From contig NZ_KB894421.1 in NCBI RefSeq assembly GCF_000374445.1, positions 79,287 through 143,286 on the forward strand: a stretch of 64,000 nt of DNA, written 5' to 3'. Each line of letters opens with the position of its first letter. Position 1 is the first letter of the stretch. This document shows, piece after piece, positions 1 to 9,310 of this stretch. The translations under genes were made by a program, and so were the position numbers. The notes beneath the pieces are model-generated. The model had not been told where the DNA came from. It worked only from the letters and a program-made list of their open reading frames with translations, and ran no database searches. The stretch is from Actinokineospora enzanensis DSM 44649. Lineage in GTDB: Bacteria > Actinomycetota > Actinomycetes > Mycobacteriales > Pseudonocardiaceae.

Positions 1-2
1 TC

Positions 3-251
3 ATCGCCGACCTGGCCATGGGCGTCGGCATCTTCCTGTGGTTCGCGCAGATCGCGGCCAAGCAGCCGTCCGGCATCTATGAGGGGTTCGCCGCGCAGGC
101 GGTGATGATCGGCGTGTGGGGGCGGGCGGCCCTGCTCGTCGGCATGTTCATCGCGTTCCTGTCCGCCCAGGACACGGTCAGCGACCAGCTGGACAGCGCA
201 CCGTCACCCGTGGGCGGCAGGCTCGGGCCCGCACTGCCGTCCCCAGCATGA
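3..251 (+). CDS. C-terminal part of a small membrane protein (cut by window edge)
   Basis: An open frame enters from the left edge and ends in TGA at 249-251. It carries two hydrophobic stretches, one near the visible start (GIFLWFAQIAA) and one further on (ALLVGMFIAFLSA), with a polar loop between them and a Pro/Gly-rich tail, so it is probably an integral membrane protein. The first visible ATG is at 18, but the frame is open to the edge and the real start may lie outside. Its stop overlaps the ATG of the DUF3052 gene, so the two are probably co-transcribed. I do not recognise the family. Confidence 0.5.
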   Translation: MADLAMGVGIFLWFAQIAAKQPSGIYEGFAAQAVMIGVWGRAALLVGMFIAFLSAQDTVSDQLDSAPSPVGGRLGPALPSPA

Positions 252-637
252 CCGCCGGGTACTCCGGCAAGCCGCTCGCGGCGAAGCTGGGCGTGAAACA
301 GGGATCCCGGGTGCTGGTGACCGGTGCGCCCGACGGGTTCGACCCGGGGTGCCCGCACCACCGCCGCGCGGGCCGCGACCCGTACGACGTGATCCTCTTG
401 TTCTGCCCCTGGCACGCCGATCTGGTGCGCGGCTACGCCCCGGCGGTGGCGCGGCTGGTGGTCAACGGCGGGCTCTGGGTGGCCTGGCCGAAGAAGGCCG
501 CGAAGGTGCCGACCGACCTGGGCGAGAACGGAGTCCGTGCGTACGCCCTCGACCACGGCCTGGTCGACGTGAAGGTGTGCGCGATCGACGCGGTGTGGTC
601 CGGCCTGAAACTCGTGCGCCGCCTATCCGATCGTTAG
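248..637 (+). CDS. DUF3052 family protein
   Basis: A 129-residue soluble protein starting at the ATG at 248, which overlaps the preceding stop (ATGA). The sequence is typical of the actinobacterial DUF3052 family: an N-terminal SGKPLAAKLGVKQG segment, a central VILLFCPW strand and a C-terminal motif in which WSGLKLV follows VCAIDAVW. The fold looks alpha/beta, with no signal peptide or membrane segment. The role is unknown. In other actinomycetes I recall it near pyruvate dehydrogenase genes, which are not visible here. Family assignment is fairly sure and function is not claimed. Confidence 0.8.
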   Translation: MTAGYSGKPLAAKLGVKQGSRVLVTGAPDGFDPGCPHHRRAGRDPYDVILLFCPWHADLVRGYAPAVARLVVNGGLWVAWPKKAAKVPTDLGENGVRAYALDHGLVDVKVCAIDAVWSGLKLVRRLSDR

Positions 638-649
638 TGGTGCCGACCG

Positions 650-1561
650 CTAGACCAACTCGGGCTCCGGTCGAACGACCCGGCGCGGCCCGGTCCGGCG
701 GGCCACCAGCGACTCGGTGGTGATCACGACCAGGGCCAGCCACACCAGGCCGAACCCGACCCAGCGGGCGGTGGACATCTGCTCGTGGAAGACCACCAGG
801 CCGATCACGAACTGGATCGTCGGCACCATGTACTGCAGCAGCCCCAGGGTGATCAACGGCACCCGGGTCGCGGCGGCGCCGAAGAGCAGCAGCGGGATCG
901 CGGTGATCACCCCGGTGCCGATGAGCAGCAACGCGTTGCCCCAGCCCGCGTACCCGAACGTGCCATGACCGGTGACGTGCAGATAGACGAGGTAGCCGAT
1001 GGCCAGCGGGGTGAGCGCGGCGCTCTCCAGGGCCAGGCCCTCGGCCGAGCCGATGTTGGCCTTCTTCTTCATCAGGCCGTAGGTGCCGAACGAGAACGCC
1101 AGGGTGAGCGCCAGCCAGGGCAGGCGGCCGTAGTCGAAGGTCAGCTCCACCACGGCGGCCAGCGCGATGGCCAGGCCCAGCCACTGCGCTGGCCGCAGCC
1201 GCTCGCCGAGGAACACCACCCCGAGCAGGATCGTGACCAGCGGGTTGATGAAGTACCCGAGGGCGGTCTCCACCACTTGGCCGCTGGTGACGCCGTAGAT
1301 GTACATGCCCCAGTTCATGCCGATGGTCAGCGCGCCGACGGCGATGAAGCCGAGCTGCTTGCGGGTGACCGCGCGCAGGTAGGACCAGCGCCGAGCCACC
1401 ACGACCAGGCCGATGACGGCGGCCAGCGACCAGAAGATCCGGTGCGCCAGGATCTCGACCGGGCCCGCCGGGGCGAGCAGCGGCCAGTAGAGCGGGAAGA
1501 AACCCCAGCTGAGGTAGGCGAGGAAGCCGAGCCAGAACCCCTGCCGCTGCCCCACGGCCAC
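650..1561 (-). CDS. rarD: RarD-type EamA (DMT superfamily) transporter
   Basis: A 303-residue polytopic membrane protein with about ten hydrophobic segments and the internal two-fold repeat of EamA transporters. The N-terminal stretch with LAYLSWGFFPLYW and LAHRIFWS is characteristic of RarD, which distinguishes it from general YdcZ/RhaT-like members. RarD proteins are annotated as chloramphenicol-sensitive permeases, but substrates are mostly unproved. The start is GTG at 1561. It stands alone on the minus strand, convergent with the DUF3052 gene, and has a terminator of the upstream gene between 1661 and 1694. Family sure, substrate unknown. Confidence 0.85.
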   Translation of the reverse strand: MAVGQRQGFWLGFLAYLSWGFFPLYWPLLAPAGPVEILAHRIFWSLAAVIGLVVVARRWSYLRAVTRKQLGFIAVGALTIGMNWGMYIYGVTSGQVVETALGYFINPLVTILLGVVFLGERLRPAQWLGLAIALAAVVELTFDYGRLPWLALTLAFSFGTYGLMKKKANIGSAEGLALESAALTPLAIGYLVYLHVTGHGTFGYAGWGNALLLIGTGVITAIPLLLFGAAATRVPLITLGLLQYMVPTIQFVIGLVVFHEQMSTARWVGFGLVWLALVVITTESLVARRTGPRRVVRPEPELV

Positions 1562-1660
1562 CCTCCGATCATCCCATCACTACCCGGTTCAGTGTCCCAT
1601 CGGAACATCGGCGGACGGGCCCGATTTATGCCCGACCGCGGGTGTGACGGTCCGAACGCG

Positions 1661-1694
1661 ACCGTCCCCGGTGGGCGGACCCACCGGGGACGGT
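1661..1694 (-). terminator. Intrinsic terminator after the GT87 gene
   Basis: Perfect 15-bp inverted repeat, arms ACCGTCCCCGGTGGG (1661-1675) and its complement (1680-1694), with a 4-nt loop. It lies 32 bp past the stop codon of the minus-strand GT87 gene at 1727. There is no strong U-tract, which is common in actinomycetes. Confidence 0.7.
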
Positions 1695-1726
1695 TCATGT
1701 CATGGCCGGTTCGTGCGACGCGAAGG

Positions 1727-3352
1727 TCAGCTCGACGCGGCACCCACCGGCTGCTCGGACTCCGGCGCCTGCTCGACCGGCGCGGGGGTCCGGCGCCTGC
1801 CCAGCACGAACCTGTCCGGCACGTCCTCGAACACGCCGCCGCCGGGGTCGTCGGTCAGGTGCCTGCGCACCCGGTCGACCGCCGGGTGGTAGATCTCGTA
1901 GATGATCAGCGCGCAGAGGCCGAGCACGGCCAGGTCGCGCAGCACGACCATACCGAGGAACCACTCCTGCGGCAGGCCCTTGTGGTCCTCGCCCAGGTAG
2001 AACATCATCCGCGGCACCCACACCAGGGCGTCGATCATCATCCAGGCCAGCAGCAGCTTCCACCGCGGCAGCGCCAGGATGGCCAGCGGCACCAGCCAGA
2101 TCGAGTACTGCGGGCTCCACACCTTGTTGGTGACCAGGAACGCCGCGATCACCAGGAAGCACAGCTGCGCCAGCCGCGGCCGCACCGGGGCGTGCAGGCC
2201 GATGAACGCGATGACCACACAGCACACGATGAACAGCACCGCGCTGACCGTGTTCAACACCTCGGGCGTCTGCCCGAACGCCAGCTGGCCGTCGAAGCCC
2301 TCCCAGCCGGTGAACTGCATGATCACGTTGTAGAGCGAGTCCGGGTCGGCGCCCCGGGTGGTGTTCAGCCGGAAGAACTCCCGCCAGCCGTCCGGGAACA
2401 GCAGCATCAGCCACAGGTTGCAGACCAGCCAGGTGACCGCCGTGGTCGCCGCGGCCTGCCACCACTGCCGCATCTTCCCGGTGCGCAGGCACAGGATCAG
2501 CATCGGGCCGAGCAGGAACACCGGATACAGCTTGGTCGCCACGCCCAGGCCGAGCAGCACACCCGCGAGCAAGGGCCGTTTGCGCGACCAGGCCAGTAGG
2601 CCGCCCGCCGCGCAGGCGGTGGCGAGCGTGTCGAAGTTGGTGAACGCGTGCACCATGATCAGCGGGGACAGCGCCACGAACGCCACGTCCCACGGCCGAT
2701 GTCGGGCGGTGCGGCCGGTGGCCCAGATGGTGATCAGCCAGGCCAGCGCCAGCCAGAACGCGGTGATCGAGAAGTAGATCACCACCGGCAGCCCGGTCGG
2801 CAGCCACGACTGCCCGATCCAGCCCTGGGTCAGCTTGGCGTTGACCCACTGGAATATCCCGGTCATCACCGGGTACTCCATGTAGCGGACGTGCGCGGTC
2901 GGCTTGCCCTCGTCGTCGATCCACGACGTCTTGTACGGGAAGGTGCCGTCCTGGTCGAGCCGTTCGGCGCCGTAGAGCGGGACGATGTCCGAGTAGCACA
3001 TCGCCACGTACGGCCTGCTCGACCGCCAGTCCAGGGACAGCTGGCCGTTGCCTGGGTCGAACTGCTGCACGCAGGCCGCCTTGCCGAACCAGCCCAGCGC
3101 CAGCGCCACCAGCGCGAGCAGCAGGCCGACCCGCAGCGGCGTCCAGAACCAGTGCCTGCCGACCACCGCGTGCTCGCCGAGCGGGCCGCCGATCGGCGCG
3201 GCCGCGTGCCGGGCCAGCGACTCGTCCCACGACGGCCGCACGCGCTGCTCCGGGCTCAGCGAGTCGGTGTCCCCGACCTCGCCCGGCTCGGGCGCGCGCA
3301 CGCTCCCGGTGGGGGACTCGACCTCTGCGGGCCCAAGTGGATCGCCTGGCAC
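1727..3352 (-). CDS. GT87-like polytopic membrane glycosyltransferase (Rv0051-type)
   Basis: About 541 residues with many transmembrane helices after a roughly 60-residue cytoplasmic head rich in Pro, Glu and Ser. The architecture and the periplasmic aromatic/charged loop (RPYVAMCYSDIVPLY, then a segment with YMEYPVMTG) fit the GT87/DUF2029 polyprenol-phosphate-sugar transferases. These act in the membrane on arabinomannan or lipomannan-type glycans. The position directly downstream of ponA, as for Rv0051 next to ponA1 in M. tuberculosis, supports orthology. I chose GTG at 3352. The longer frame begins at a TTG at 3403, which abuts the ponA terminator, so a leaderless transcript with a TAGCAT-like -10 seems more likely. 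Family likely, donor and acceptor unknown. Confidence 0.75.
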   Translation of the reverse strand: MPGDPLGPAEVESPTGSVRAPEPGEVGDTDSLSPEQRVRPSWDESLARHAAAPIGGPLGEHAVVGRHWFWTPLRVGLLLALVALALGWFGKAACVQQFDPGNGQLSLDWRSSRPYVAMCYSDIVPLYGAERLDQDGTFPYKTSWIDDEGKPTAHVRYMEYPVMTGIFQWVNAKLTQGWIGQSWLPTGLPVVIYFSITAFWLALAWLITIWATGRTARHRPWDVAFVALSPLIMVHAFTNFDTLATACAAGGLLAWSRKRPLLAGVLLGLGVATKLYPVFLLGPMLILCLRTGKMRQWWQAAATTAVTWLVCNLWLMLLFPDGWREFFRLNTTRGADPDSLYNVIMQFTGWEGFDGQLAFGQTPEVLNTVSAVLFIVCCVVIAFIGLHAPVRPRLAQLCFLVIAAFLVTNKVWSPQYSIWLVPLAILALPRWKLLLAWMMIDALVWVPRMMFYLGEDHKGLPQEWFLGMVVLRDLAVLGLCALIIYEIYHPAVDRVRRHLTDDPGGGVFEDVPDRFVLGRRRTPAPVEQAPESEQPVGAASS

Positions 3353-3405
3353 GCGGCGAATGCTACGGCCTGCGGTGTGCGAATGGGGTAGGTCCGACGG
3401 CAAAT

Positions 3406-3446
3406 AACCGGCGGGCCGGGGACTGCGCGTCCCCGGCCCGCCGGTT
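3406..3446 (-). terminator. Intrinsic terminator after ponA
   Basis: Perfect 17-bp inverted repeat. The left arm AACCGGCGGGCCGGGGA is at 3406-3422, the loop is 3423-3429 and the right arm is 3430-3446. It lies 27 bp beyond the ponA stop on the minus strand, separating ponA from the GT87 gene. Confidence 0.75.
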
Positions 3447-3473
3447 GTCTCGATCAGCCGAACGTCGGCTCAG

Positions 3474-6400
3474 CTAACCGTTTTGTCCTGGTATCGGTAT
3501 CACCGTGCCGCCGGTCGGTGGCGTCCTGGTCGTGGTGGTCGCACCACCGCCACCGCCGCCATGCTTGGTGGTGGTCGTGGTGGTGGTCTCGCCGTCCTCG
3601 GTGGTGGTCGTGGGAACGGTCGGCTGGTTCGCGGTGGTGGTCGTCGTCGCAGGCGCCTCGGCCGTGGTGGTCTTCGGCGCGACGGTCGTCGGCTTGGTCG
3701 TCTCGCCGATCGCCACGTACTTCCCGAAGTCCACCTTGGGCGCCTGGGCCAGGTAGCTGTTCATGAACTGCTGCCAGATGTGACCGGGCAGGCCGGAACC
3801 GTAGAACGTCCTGCCGGTCTTGTCCTTCAACGGCTCGCTGTCCTGGGTGGCCATGCCCACCGCAGCGGAGATCTGCGGGGTGTAGCCGACCATCCACGCC
3901 TTGCCGTTGTCCTTGGTCTCCACGCCCTCGCGGTTGACGTACTGGTGCGTACCGGTCTTGCCCGCGCAGTCCCGGCCGCCCGCGCACGGGATGCCGGAGG
4001 ACTGCGGGATCGGGCGCAGCGACTCGGTGACGTTGCGGGCGATCTTCTGGTTGTGGTCCGGGTCGTTCTCGTCGAACGCCGGGGCCTCCTTGTACCGCTC
4101 CTCGGTGGCCGCCTCCCAGGCCGTGCCGCCGTTCGGAAACTCGATCTTGGCGACCAGGTGCGACGGGCGGCGGGTGCCGCCGTCGGCGAAGGTGGCGAAC
4201 GCGGTGGCCATGTCCCGGACGGTGACCCGGGTGTCGCCACCGCCGATGGCGATGTTGAGGGTCTCCGCCTTGGACAGGTCCGAGGTGACGCCCGCGTCCC
4301 GGGCGGCCTGGGCGACCGCCTCCGGTTTCACGTCCGTCATCACCATGCGGGTGAACACGGTGTTCAGCGATTCCTTCATCGCCTGGGCCACCGGGCACTC
4401 CGCGCCGCAGCTGGTCTTCCCCGCGTTGGTGACGGTGATCGGCTTCTTCGAACCCGGGTTGATCGTGACCGGCCCGCTGTCGTACGTCTTGGTCAGGCCC
4501 TCGCCCTTGCGCAGCAGCCCGACCAGGTCGAACGGCTTGAACGACGAACCGGGTTGGATCGCGCTGCCCGCCCAGTCCGTGCCGTTCGGATCCGCGCCGC
4601 CGTAGTACGCGAGCACGCTGCCGGTGGCCGGGTCGACCGCGACCAGGCCGGGCCGCAGGTTGTCCGGCTGGCCCAGCATCACCTTGCTGACCGCTTCCTC
4701 GGCCAGCTGCTGGGCCCGCGGGTCGATGGTCGTGGTGATCTTGTAGCCGTTCTTCTTGATCCGGTCCTCGTCGTAGCCCAGGCTCTCCAGCTCGTTCTGC
4801 ACCAGGATCGGGATCCGGGCCCGCGGCCCGGTCAGCGAGGCGGCCTTGGTCTTGTCGTTGGTGATCGGCTCCGGGAAGGTGGCCTCGGCCTTCTCCGCCG
4901 GGGTCATCCAGCCGTTGTCCACCATCCGGCCGGTCACGTACTTCCAGCGGCTCTGCTGGTAGCCGATGTCCTTGCCGCGGGACGGGGTCTGGATCATGCC
5001 CGCGAGCACCGCCGCCTGCGACTTGGTGATCTTGGTCAGGTCGGTCTCGCCGTAGTAGGCCTTGGCCGCCGCCGCGATGCCGTAGGCGCCGCGGCCGAAG
5101 TAGATCGTGTTCAGGTAGGCGGTGATGATGTCCTTCTTGTCGTAGGTCTTGGTCATCTTGTACGCCTTGACGACCTCCACCCACTTCCGGGTCAACGTCG
5201 GGTCGTCGTTGCCGGTGGCCTTCTTGATGTACTGCTGGCTGATCGTCGACCCGCCGCCGCCACCGCCGGTGACGTTGTTCCAGGCGGCACGCAGGATGCC
5301 GGTGATGTCGAAGCCGGAGTTCGTCTCGAACGTCTGGTCCTCGGCCGCGTACACCGCGTGCTTGATGGTGTCCGGGATCTCCTCCGGCTTGAGCATCACC
5401 CGGTTCGCCTCGGCGGTGCCGATCTTCGACATCTCCGAGCCGTCCGCGTACAGCAGCGTGACGACCTTGTCCTGGTCGCGCGCGATGTCCTGCGGGTTGT
5501 CCACGTCGACGAGCTGGTAGGTGATGAAGAAGGCCAGGATCGGGCCGATGATCATCAGCCCGGCCAGCACGTAGCAGGTCCGCCGGACCCGGCGCCAGAT
5601 CTTCTTCCGGCGCTTCTTGCGCAGCTCTTCCTCGGTCGGCGCGTCGGCTTCCATCTCGGCCTCGTCTTGGTAGCCGTCGTCCAGGTCCGGCTCGGGCTCG
5701 CGGTGGGTCAGCAGCTGTGGTTCGGAGCGGGACTGACCCGGGTTCTTCGGCATGAACACGGTCGGCGCCTCGCCCGCGGCACCTGCGGCGCCCGCCACGC
5801 CCGCCGTCTTGAGCGCGACCGTGCGGTCGTCGCGCGGCGGGGTGACGGCCATCGTCGGGGCGTCGGGACCCGGACCACCAGGGCCACCAGGGCCGTTGGG
5901 TCCGCCGGGCCTACCGGGTCCGGGACCACCGGGACCGGGGCGGGCCGGACCGCCGGGTCCGCCGACCACGACTGTCGCGCCACCACCAGGTCCGCCCGGT
6001 CCGCCGGGGCCACGGCCACCCGGTCCGCCATTGCCATTGGGGCCACCCGGCCCACCAGGCCCGTTCGGTCCGCCCGGTCCCCCGGGTCCGCGGCCGCCGG
6101 GCGCGCCCGGTCCGCCGGGGCCCGCGGGGCCGTTCTGTCCGTTCTGCCCATTGGGGCCCGGCCTGCCGGGCACCGGGGCACCGCCCGGCCCGGTACCCGG
6201 ACCGCCGGAGCCGTTGGGTCCGCCGGGTCCGTTGGAACCGCCAGGTCGACCGGGTCCGCCCGGTGCACCAGGTCCGCCGGACCCGGTGGGTCCACCAGGT
6301 CCACCAGGTCCACCAGGTGCCGGTGCGCCGGGGCGCCCGCCGGGCGCGCCGCCGCGGGCCGGACCGTCCACAGTGCCCGGTCCGGCCGCACCGGGGCGCG

Positions 6401-6599
6401 GTCCGGCTGGGCCGCCGGGTGCTGGCCTGCTCGCCTGCACCGTCTTGCCGTCCTCGTCCTCGTCCTCCCACAGCGGGTTCCAGAACCCGGTGCGCTCCTC
6501 CGGCGGTTGTTGGCCCGCACGCGGTTTGCCCGCGTCCGGGTCGTCACCGGTGGGCCACTCGGGCTCCGGCCGTCGACGTTGGTCACTGTGGTCGTTCAC
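3474..6599 (-). CDS. ponA: Class A penicillin-binding protein (PonA1-like) with collagen-like N-terminus
   Basis: A bifunctional peptidoglycan synthase of 1041 residues. A cytoplasmic head contains a Gly-Pro-rich tract (about residues 60-250), followed by an acidic/basic segment, one transmembrane helix (about 339-361), a GT51 glycosyltransferase domain (EDQTF catalytic motif near 421, then [11 protein letters not shown]) and a transpeptidase domain with SSFK near 685, SLN and KTGT near 881. A Thr/Pro/Gly-rich extracytoplasmic tail follows. The start is GTG at 6599 with GGGAGG about seven bases upstream. It polymerises and crosslinks the wall and follows the DUF5318 gene on the same strand. 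The Gly-Pro tract is far longer than in E. coli PBP1 proteins. Confidence 0.93.
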   Translation of the reverse strand: MNDHSDQRRRPEPEWPTGDDPDAGKPRAGQQPPEERTGFWNPLWEDEDEDGKTVQASRPAPGGPAGPRPGAAGPGTVDGPARGGAPGGRPGAPAPGGPGGPGGPTGSGGPGAPGGPGRPGGSNGPGGPNGSGGPGTGPGGAPVPGRPGPNGQNGQNGPAGPGGPGAPGGRGPGGPGGPNGPGGPGGPNGNGGPGGRGPGGPGGPGGGATVVVGGPGGPARPGPGGPGPGRPGGPNGPGGPGGPGPDAPTMAVTPPRDDRTVALKTAGVAGAAGAAGEAPTVFMPKNPGQSRSEPQLLTHREPEPDLDDGYQDEAEMEADAPTEEELRKKRRKKIWRRVRRTCYVLAGLMIIGPILAFFITYQLVDVDNPQDIARDQDKVVTLLYADGSEMSKIGTAEANRVMLKPEEIPDTIKHAVYAAEDQTFETNSGFDITGILRAAWNNVTGGGGGGSTISQQYIKKATGNDDPTLTRKWVEVVKAYKMTKTYDKKDIITAYLNTIYFGRGAYGIAAAAKAYYGETDLTKITKSQAAVLAGMIQTPSRGKDIGYQQSRWKYVTGRMVDNGWMTPAEKAEATFPEPITNDKTKAASLTGPRARIPILVQNELESLGYDEDRIKKNGYKITTTIDPRAQQLAEEAVSKVMLGQPDNLRPGLVAVDPATGSVLAYYGGADPNGTDWAGSAIQPGSSFKPFDLVGLLRKGEGLTKTYDSGPVTINPGSKKPITVTNAGKTSCGAECPVAQAMKESLNTVFTRMVMTDVKPEAVAQAARDAGVTSDLSKAETLNIAIGGGDTRVTVRDMATAFATFADGGTRRPSHLVAKIEFPNGGTAWEAATEERYKEAPAFDENDPDHNQKIARNVTESLRPIPQSSGIPCAGGRDCAGKTGTHQYVNREGVETKDNGKAWMVGYTPQISAAVGMATQDSEPLKDKTGRTFYGSGLPGHIWQQFMNSYLAQAPKVDFGKYVAIGETTKPTTVAPKTTTAEAPATTTTTANQPTVPTTTTEDGETTTTTTTKHGGGGGGATTTTRTPPTGGTVIPIPGQNG
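5870..6430 (-). repeat. Gly-Pro-Xaa coding repeat in ponA
   Basis: Degenerate GC-rich tandem repeat with units based on GGTCCGCCG and its variants. It encodes roughly 180 residues of [15 protein letters not shown] sequence inside the cytoplasmic head of PonA. The units are multiples of three, so the frame is kept. Such tracts are prone to length change by slippage and to sequencing or assembly error. Confidence 0.8.
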
Positions 6600-6697
6600 G
6601 AAAAAGCCTCCCAGACCGGCGCCCCGGGGCGGGGTGCCGTTCGGTGGTCATGCGCGGCAGTAGCGGCGCCCGGGTCGGGACCTGGGGCGCGGGCACC

Positions 6698-7102
6698 TCA
6701 CTCTGCTGCCGTCCTCCTGCGGGTTTTGGGCGTGCGAACGCCCCCCGTACCCAGGACGTATGACTGCACCAGGTGGTTCCACGAACATGTCCGGCAGACC
6801 TCGACCGTATACACGGTGAACTCCGCGAACATCGTCGCCATCCGGGCCAGTTCCTCTGGGGTCCTGGCCGAGCCGGAGGCGTGCTTGAGCTCGTCGCCGT
6901 ACACCCAGCTCACGTGGGTGAGGTGTTCCTTGCGGCAGACCGGGCAGGCCACCTCGGTGGGCAGGCCGTGGAACTTCGCGGCGCGCAGCAGGTACGGGTT
7001 GGCGTCGCACACCTCGTCGGTGCCGACGCGACCCGCGTGGACCTCCGCGAGCAGCGACCGGCGCTGCAACGCGTAGTCGACCATCTGCCGCTGCGTTCGC
7101 AC
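6698..7102 (-). CDS. DUF5318 family protein (Rv0049-type)
   Basis: A 134-residue protein starting at GTG 7102 with two Cys pairs, CPVC near residue 53 and CRTC near residue 103. The spacing suggests a zinc ribbon. A hydrophobic/aromatic core (FAEFTVYTVEVC) lies between. There is no signal peptide. It lies directly upstream of ponA on the same strand, as Rv0049 does beside ponA1 in M. tuberculosis, which makes DUF5318 likely. It is divergent from padR across a 272-bp promoter region. Function is unknown, and a role linked to cell wall synthesis is only an inference from conserved neighbourhood. Confidence 0.8.
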   Translation of the reverse strand: MRTQRQMVDYALQRRSLLAEVHAGRVGTDEVCDANPYLLRAAKFHGLPTEVACPVCRKEHLTHVSWVYGDELKHASGSARTPEELARMATMFAEFTVYTVEVCRTCSWNHLVQSYVLGTGGVRTPKTRRRTAAE

Positions 7103-7249
7103 GACGACAGCCTACGCGGAGCCGTTATCACGGGGGTGAGCCGATCGGCCGCGCCGACATGCTCGGCGGGGTGCATTCGTGACCTGGGGGTGCGCTGACC
7201 GGGGACAACGTGTGATCTTCCGGCACCGGGCGCCACCTGCGCGGTTCAC

Positions 7250-7305
7250 GTGTCGATTGACACAGGCTCCCGAGTTGGCCACCCTGGCGATGTATCGGCA
7301 CGATA
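7250..7305. promoter_or_regulatory. Candidate PadR operator region between DUF5318/ponA and padR/ino1
   Basis: Two short dyads lie in the 272-bp divergent intergenic region: GTGTC-N4-GACAC (7250-7263) and TATCG-N3-CGATA (7293-7305). The second sits about 70 bp before the padR start and resembles the compact dyads bound by PadR-family regulators. Autoregulation of padR is an inference. No other gene lies in 7103-7374. Confidence 0.4.
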
Positions 7306-7374
7306 TAAGCAGCGAGTAGGTCGACTGACTAGCTCACACCACGTCGTGCCGCGAGAGTCAGAGGGGGTGTGCCC

Positions 7375-7920
7375 GTGCTGGAGTTCGCGATCCTCGGGCT
7401 GCTCCACGAGGCCCCGATGCACGGCTACGAGCTGCGCAAGCGCTTGCACGACCTGCTCGGGACCCTGCGGACGTTCTCCTACGGTTCCCTCTACCCGACG
7501 CTGCGGCGGCTGCTGCGGTCCGGGTGGATCGTCGAGGAGACACCGGAGCCGGAGACGCGGACGTGGGGCAGGCGCGGCAAGCGCGTGTACAAGCTCACCG
7601 CGGAGGGCAAGGAGCACTTCGCCGGGCTGCTGGTCGATACCGGCCCGCAGACCTGGGACGACGAGGGTTTCGGCGTCCACCTGGCCTTCTTCTCCCGGAC
7701 CCCGGCCGAGGTCAGGATGCGCATCCTGGAGGGCAGGCGGCGCCGGGTCGAGGAGCGCCGGGAGGGCCTGCGCTCGTCGCTGGCCCGTGCGGGTGAGCAG
7801 ATCGACCGGTACACGCGGGAGTTGCACCGGATGGGCCTGGAAGCAAGTGAGCGCGAAGTGCGTTGGTTGAACGAGTTGATCGCGCACGAGCAGAGCGAGC
7901 AGCGCGATCCAGGCGACTGA
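7375..7920 (+). CDS. PadR family transcriptional regulator (Rv0047c-type)
   Basis: A 181-residue PadR regulator. It has an N-terminal winged helix beginning [11 protein letters not shown], with the family signature [10 protein letters not shown] and the wing segment [13 protein letters not shown], and a C-terminal helical dimerisation region (about 105-175) rich in Arg and Glu. I chose GTG at 7375 because the ribosome site GAGGGGG (7361-7367) is then seven bases away. The in-frame GTG at 7369 would be only one base away. The gene is 79 bp upstream of ino1 and probably in the same transcript, matching Rv0047c-Rv0046c. The ligand is unknown. Confidence 0.88.
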   Translation: MLEFAILGLLHEAPMHGYELRKRLHDLLGTLRTFSYGSLYPTLRRLLRSGWIVEETPEPETRTWGRRGKRVYKLTAEGKEHFAGLLVDTGPQTWDDEGFGVHLAFFSRTPAEVRMRILEGRRRRVEERREGLRSSLARAGEQIDRYTRELHRMGLEASEREVRWLNELIAHEQSEQRDPGD

Positions 7921-7999
7921 CACGGGATTGACCGCCAGGGCAGGCCAGACGCCTGTGCCCCCGCGCGAGCGGGGCTGGAACACGAGAAGGAGAACCGGC

Positions 8000-9091
8000 A
8001 TGGGCGAGAACCGCCACAGCGTGCGGGTGGCCATCGTCGGCGTCGGCAACTGCGCGGCGTCGCTTGTGCAGGGTGTGCACTACTACCGCGACGCGGATCC
8101 GACCACGCGCGTGCCCGGCCTGATGCACGTCCAGTTCGGCGACTACCACGTGCGCGACATCGAGTTCGTTGCCGCCTTCGACGTGGACGCCAAGAAGGTC
8201 GGCCGTGACCTGTCCGAGGCGATCGTGGCCAGCGAGAACAACACGATCAAGATCTGCGACGTGCCGCCGCTCGGCGTCACGGTGCAGCGCGGGCACACCT
8301 ACGACGGGCTCGGCGAGTACTACCGGGAGATCATCACCGAATCGGACGAGCAGCCCGTCGACGTGGTCTCGGTGCTGCGCGAGGCCGAGGTCGACGTGCT
8401 GGTGTCGTACCTGCCGGTGGGCTCCGAGGACGCCGACCGGTTCTACGCGCAGTGCGCGATCGACGCGGGCGTGGCGTTCGTCAACGCGCTGCCGGTGTTC
8501 ATCGCCTCCGACCCGGAGTGGGCGGCGAAGTTCACCGCGGCGGGCGTGCCGATCGTCGGCGACGACATCAAGTCCCAGGTCGGCGCGACCATCACGCACC
8601 GGGTGATGGCCAAGCTGTTCGAGGACCGCGGGGTGGAGCTGCAGCGCACCTACCAGCTCAACTTCGGCGGCAACATGGACTTCATGAACATGCTGGAGCG
8701 CAAGCGGCTGCAGTCCAAGAAGATCTCCAAGACGCAATCGGTGACCTCGCAGATCCCGCACGAGATGGCCAAGGCTGACGTGCACATCGGTCCGTCCGAC
8801 CACGTGCCGTGGCTGGACGACCGCAAGTGGGCGTACGTGCGGCTGGAGGGCCGCTCGTTCGGCGACACCCCGCTGAACCTGGAGTACAAGCTGGAGGTCT
8901 GGGACTCGCCGAACTCGGCGGGCGTGATCATCGACGCGGTGCGCGCGGCGAAGATCGCCCTGGACCGGGGCATCGGCGGCCCGATCCTGTCGGCGTCGAG
9001 CTACTTCATGAAGTCCCCGCCCGAGCAGTACGCCGACGATGACGCCTTCGAGGCGGTCGAGGCGTTCATTCGCGGCGAGGTCGAGCGGTAG
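8000..9091 (+). CDS. ino1: Inositol-3-phosphate synthase
   Basis: A 363-residue enzyme that turns glucose 6-phosphate into 1D-myo-inositol 3-phosphate with NAD. This is the first step toward phosphatidylinositol, mycothiol and lipoarabinomannan precursors in actinobacteria. The N-terminal Rossmann motif VGVGNCAAS is near residue 14. The conserved core [11 protein letters not shown] and the following [11 protein letters not shown] segment are intact, and the length fits the short actinobacterial/archaeal class. The ATG at 8000 has GAAGGAG nine bases upstream. It follows padR, and a strong terminator follows it. Confidence 0.95.
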   Translation: MGENRHSVRVAIVGVGNCAASLVQGVHYYRDADPTTRVPGLMHVQFGDYHVRDIEFVAAFDVDAKKVGRDLSEAIVASENNTIKICDVPPLGVTVQRGHTYDGLGEYYREIITESDEQPVDVVSVLREAEVDVLVSYLPVGSEDADRFYAQCAIDAGVAFVNALPVFIASDPEWAAKFTAAGVPIVGDDIKSQVGATITHRVMAKLFEDRGVELQRTYQLNFGGNMDFMNMLERKRLQSKKISKTQSVTSQIPHEMAKADVHIGPSDHVPWLDDRKWAYVRLEGRSFGDTPLNLEYKLEVWDSPNSAGVIIDAVRAAKIALDRGIGGPILSASSYFMKSPPEQYADDDAFEAVEAFIRGEVER

Positions 9092-9112
9092 GCACTCCGT
9101 CAGGATTTCCAC

Positions 9113-9154
9113 CGCGGGAGGCCGCCATCCGGGTCCGGATGGCGGCCTCCCGCG
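9113..9154 (+). terminator. Intrinsic terminator after ino1
   Basis: Perfect 20-bp inverted repeat (9113-9132 and 9135-9154) with core GGAGGCCGCCATCCGG and a 2-nt gap, so the real loop is slightly larger. It lies 21 bp after the ino1 stop. There is no U-tract. Confidence 0.8.
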
Positions 9155-9221
9155 TTCCGGGGTGTCACGGGTCGGTCGCGCAGCGCGAGAAGCAGGCGGG
9201 ATCCGGGGGAGTTTGCCCGCT

Positions 9222-9269
9222 GTTCACCGCGATGTCCGCTTCAACTGGTTTGTGCCTTCTAGGTTCACG
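9222..9269 (+). promoter_or_regulatory. Possible PHO-box-like half sites upstream of phoX
   Basis: GTTCACC (9222-9228) and GTTCACG (9263-9269) lie 41 bp apart in the 219-bp region before the PhoX gene. GTTCACC-type units are the core of actinobacterial PhoP boxes. The expected immediate 11-nt direct repeat is only poorly matched (TCCCACC follows the second unit), so this is a weak call. Confidence 0.25.
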
Positions 9270-9310
9270 CCGTTCCCACCTGACCACGATGCCCGAATCC
9301 CGGAGGCTCC

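Noticed and set aside
785..2599. Long plus-strand open frame of over 600 codons
   Set aside because: It is antisense to rarD and the GT87 gene, rich in Gln, His, Arg and Pro, with no domain. It is a shadow of GC-rich coding on the other strand.
3483..7076. 1197-codon open frame opposite ponA
   Set aside because: Low-complexity shadow of the ponA repeat and codon pattern. No motif, and ponA is unmistakable.
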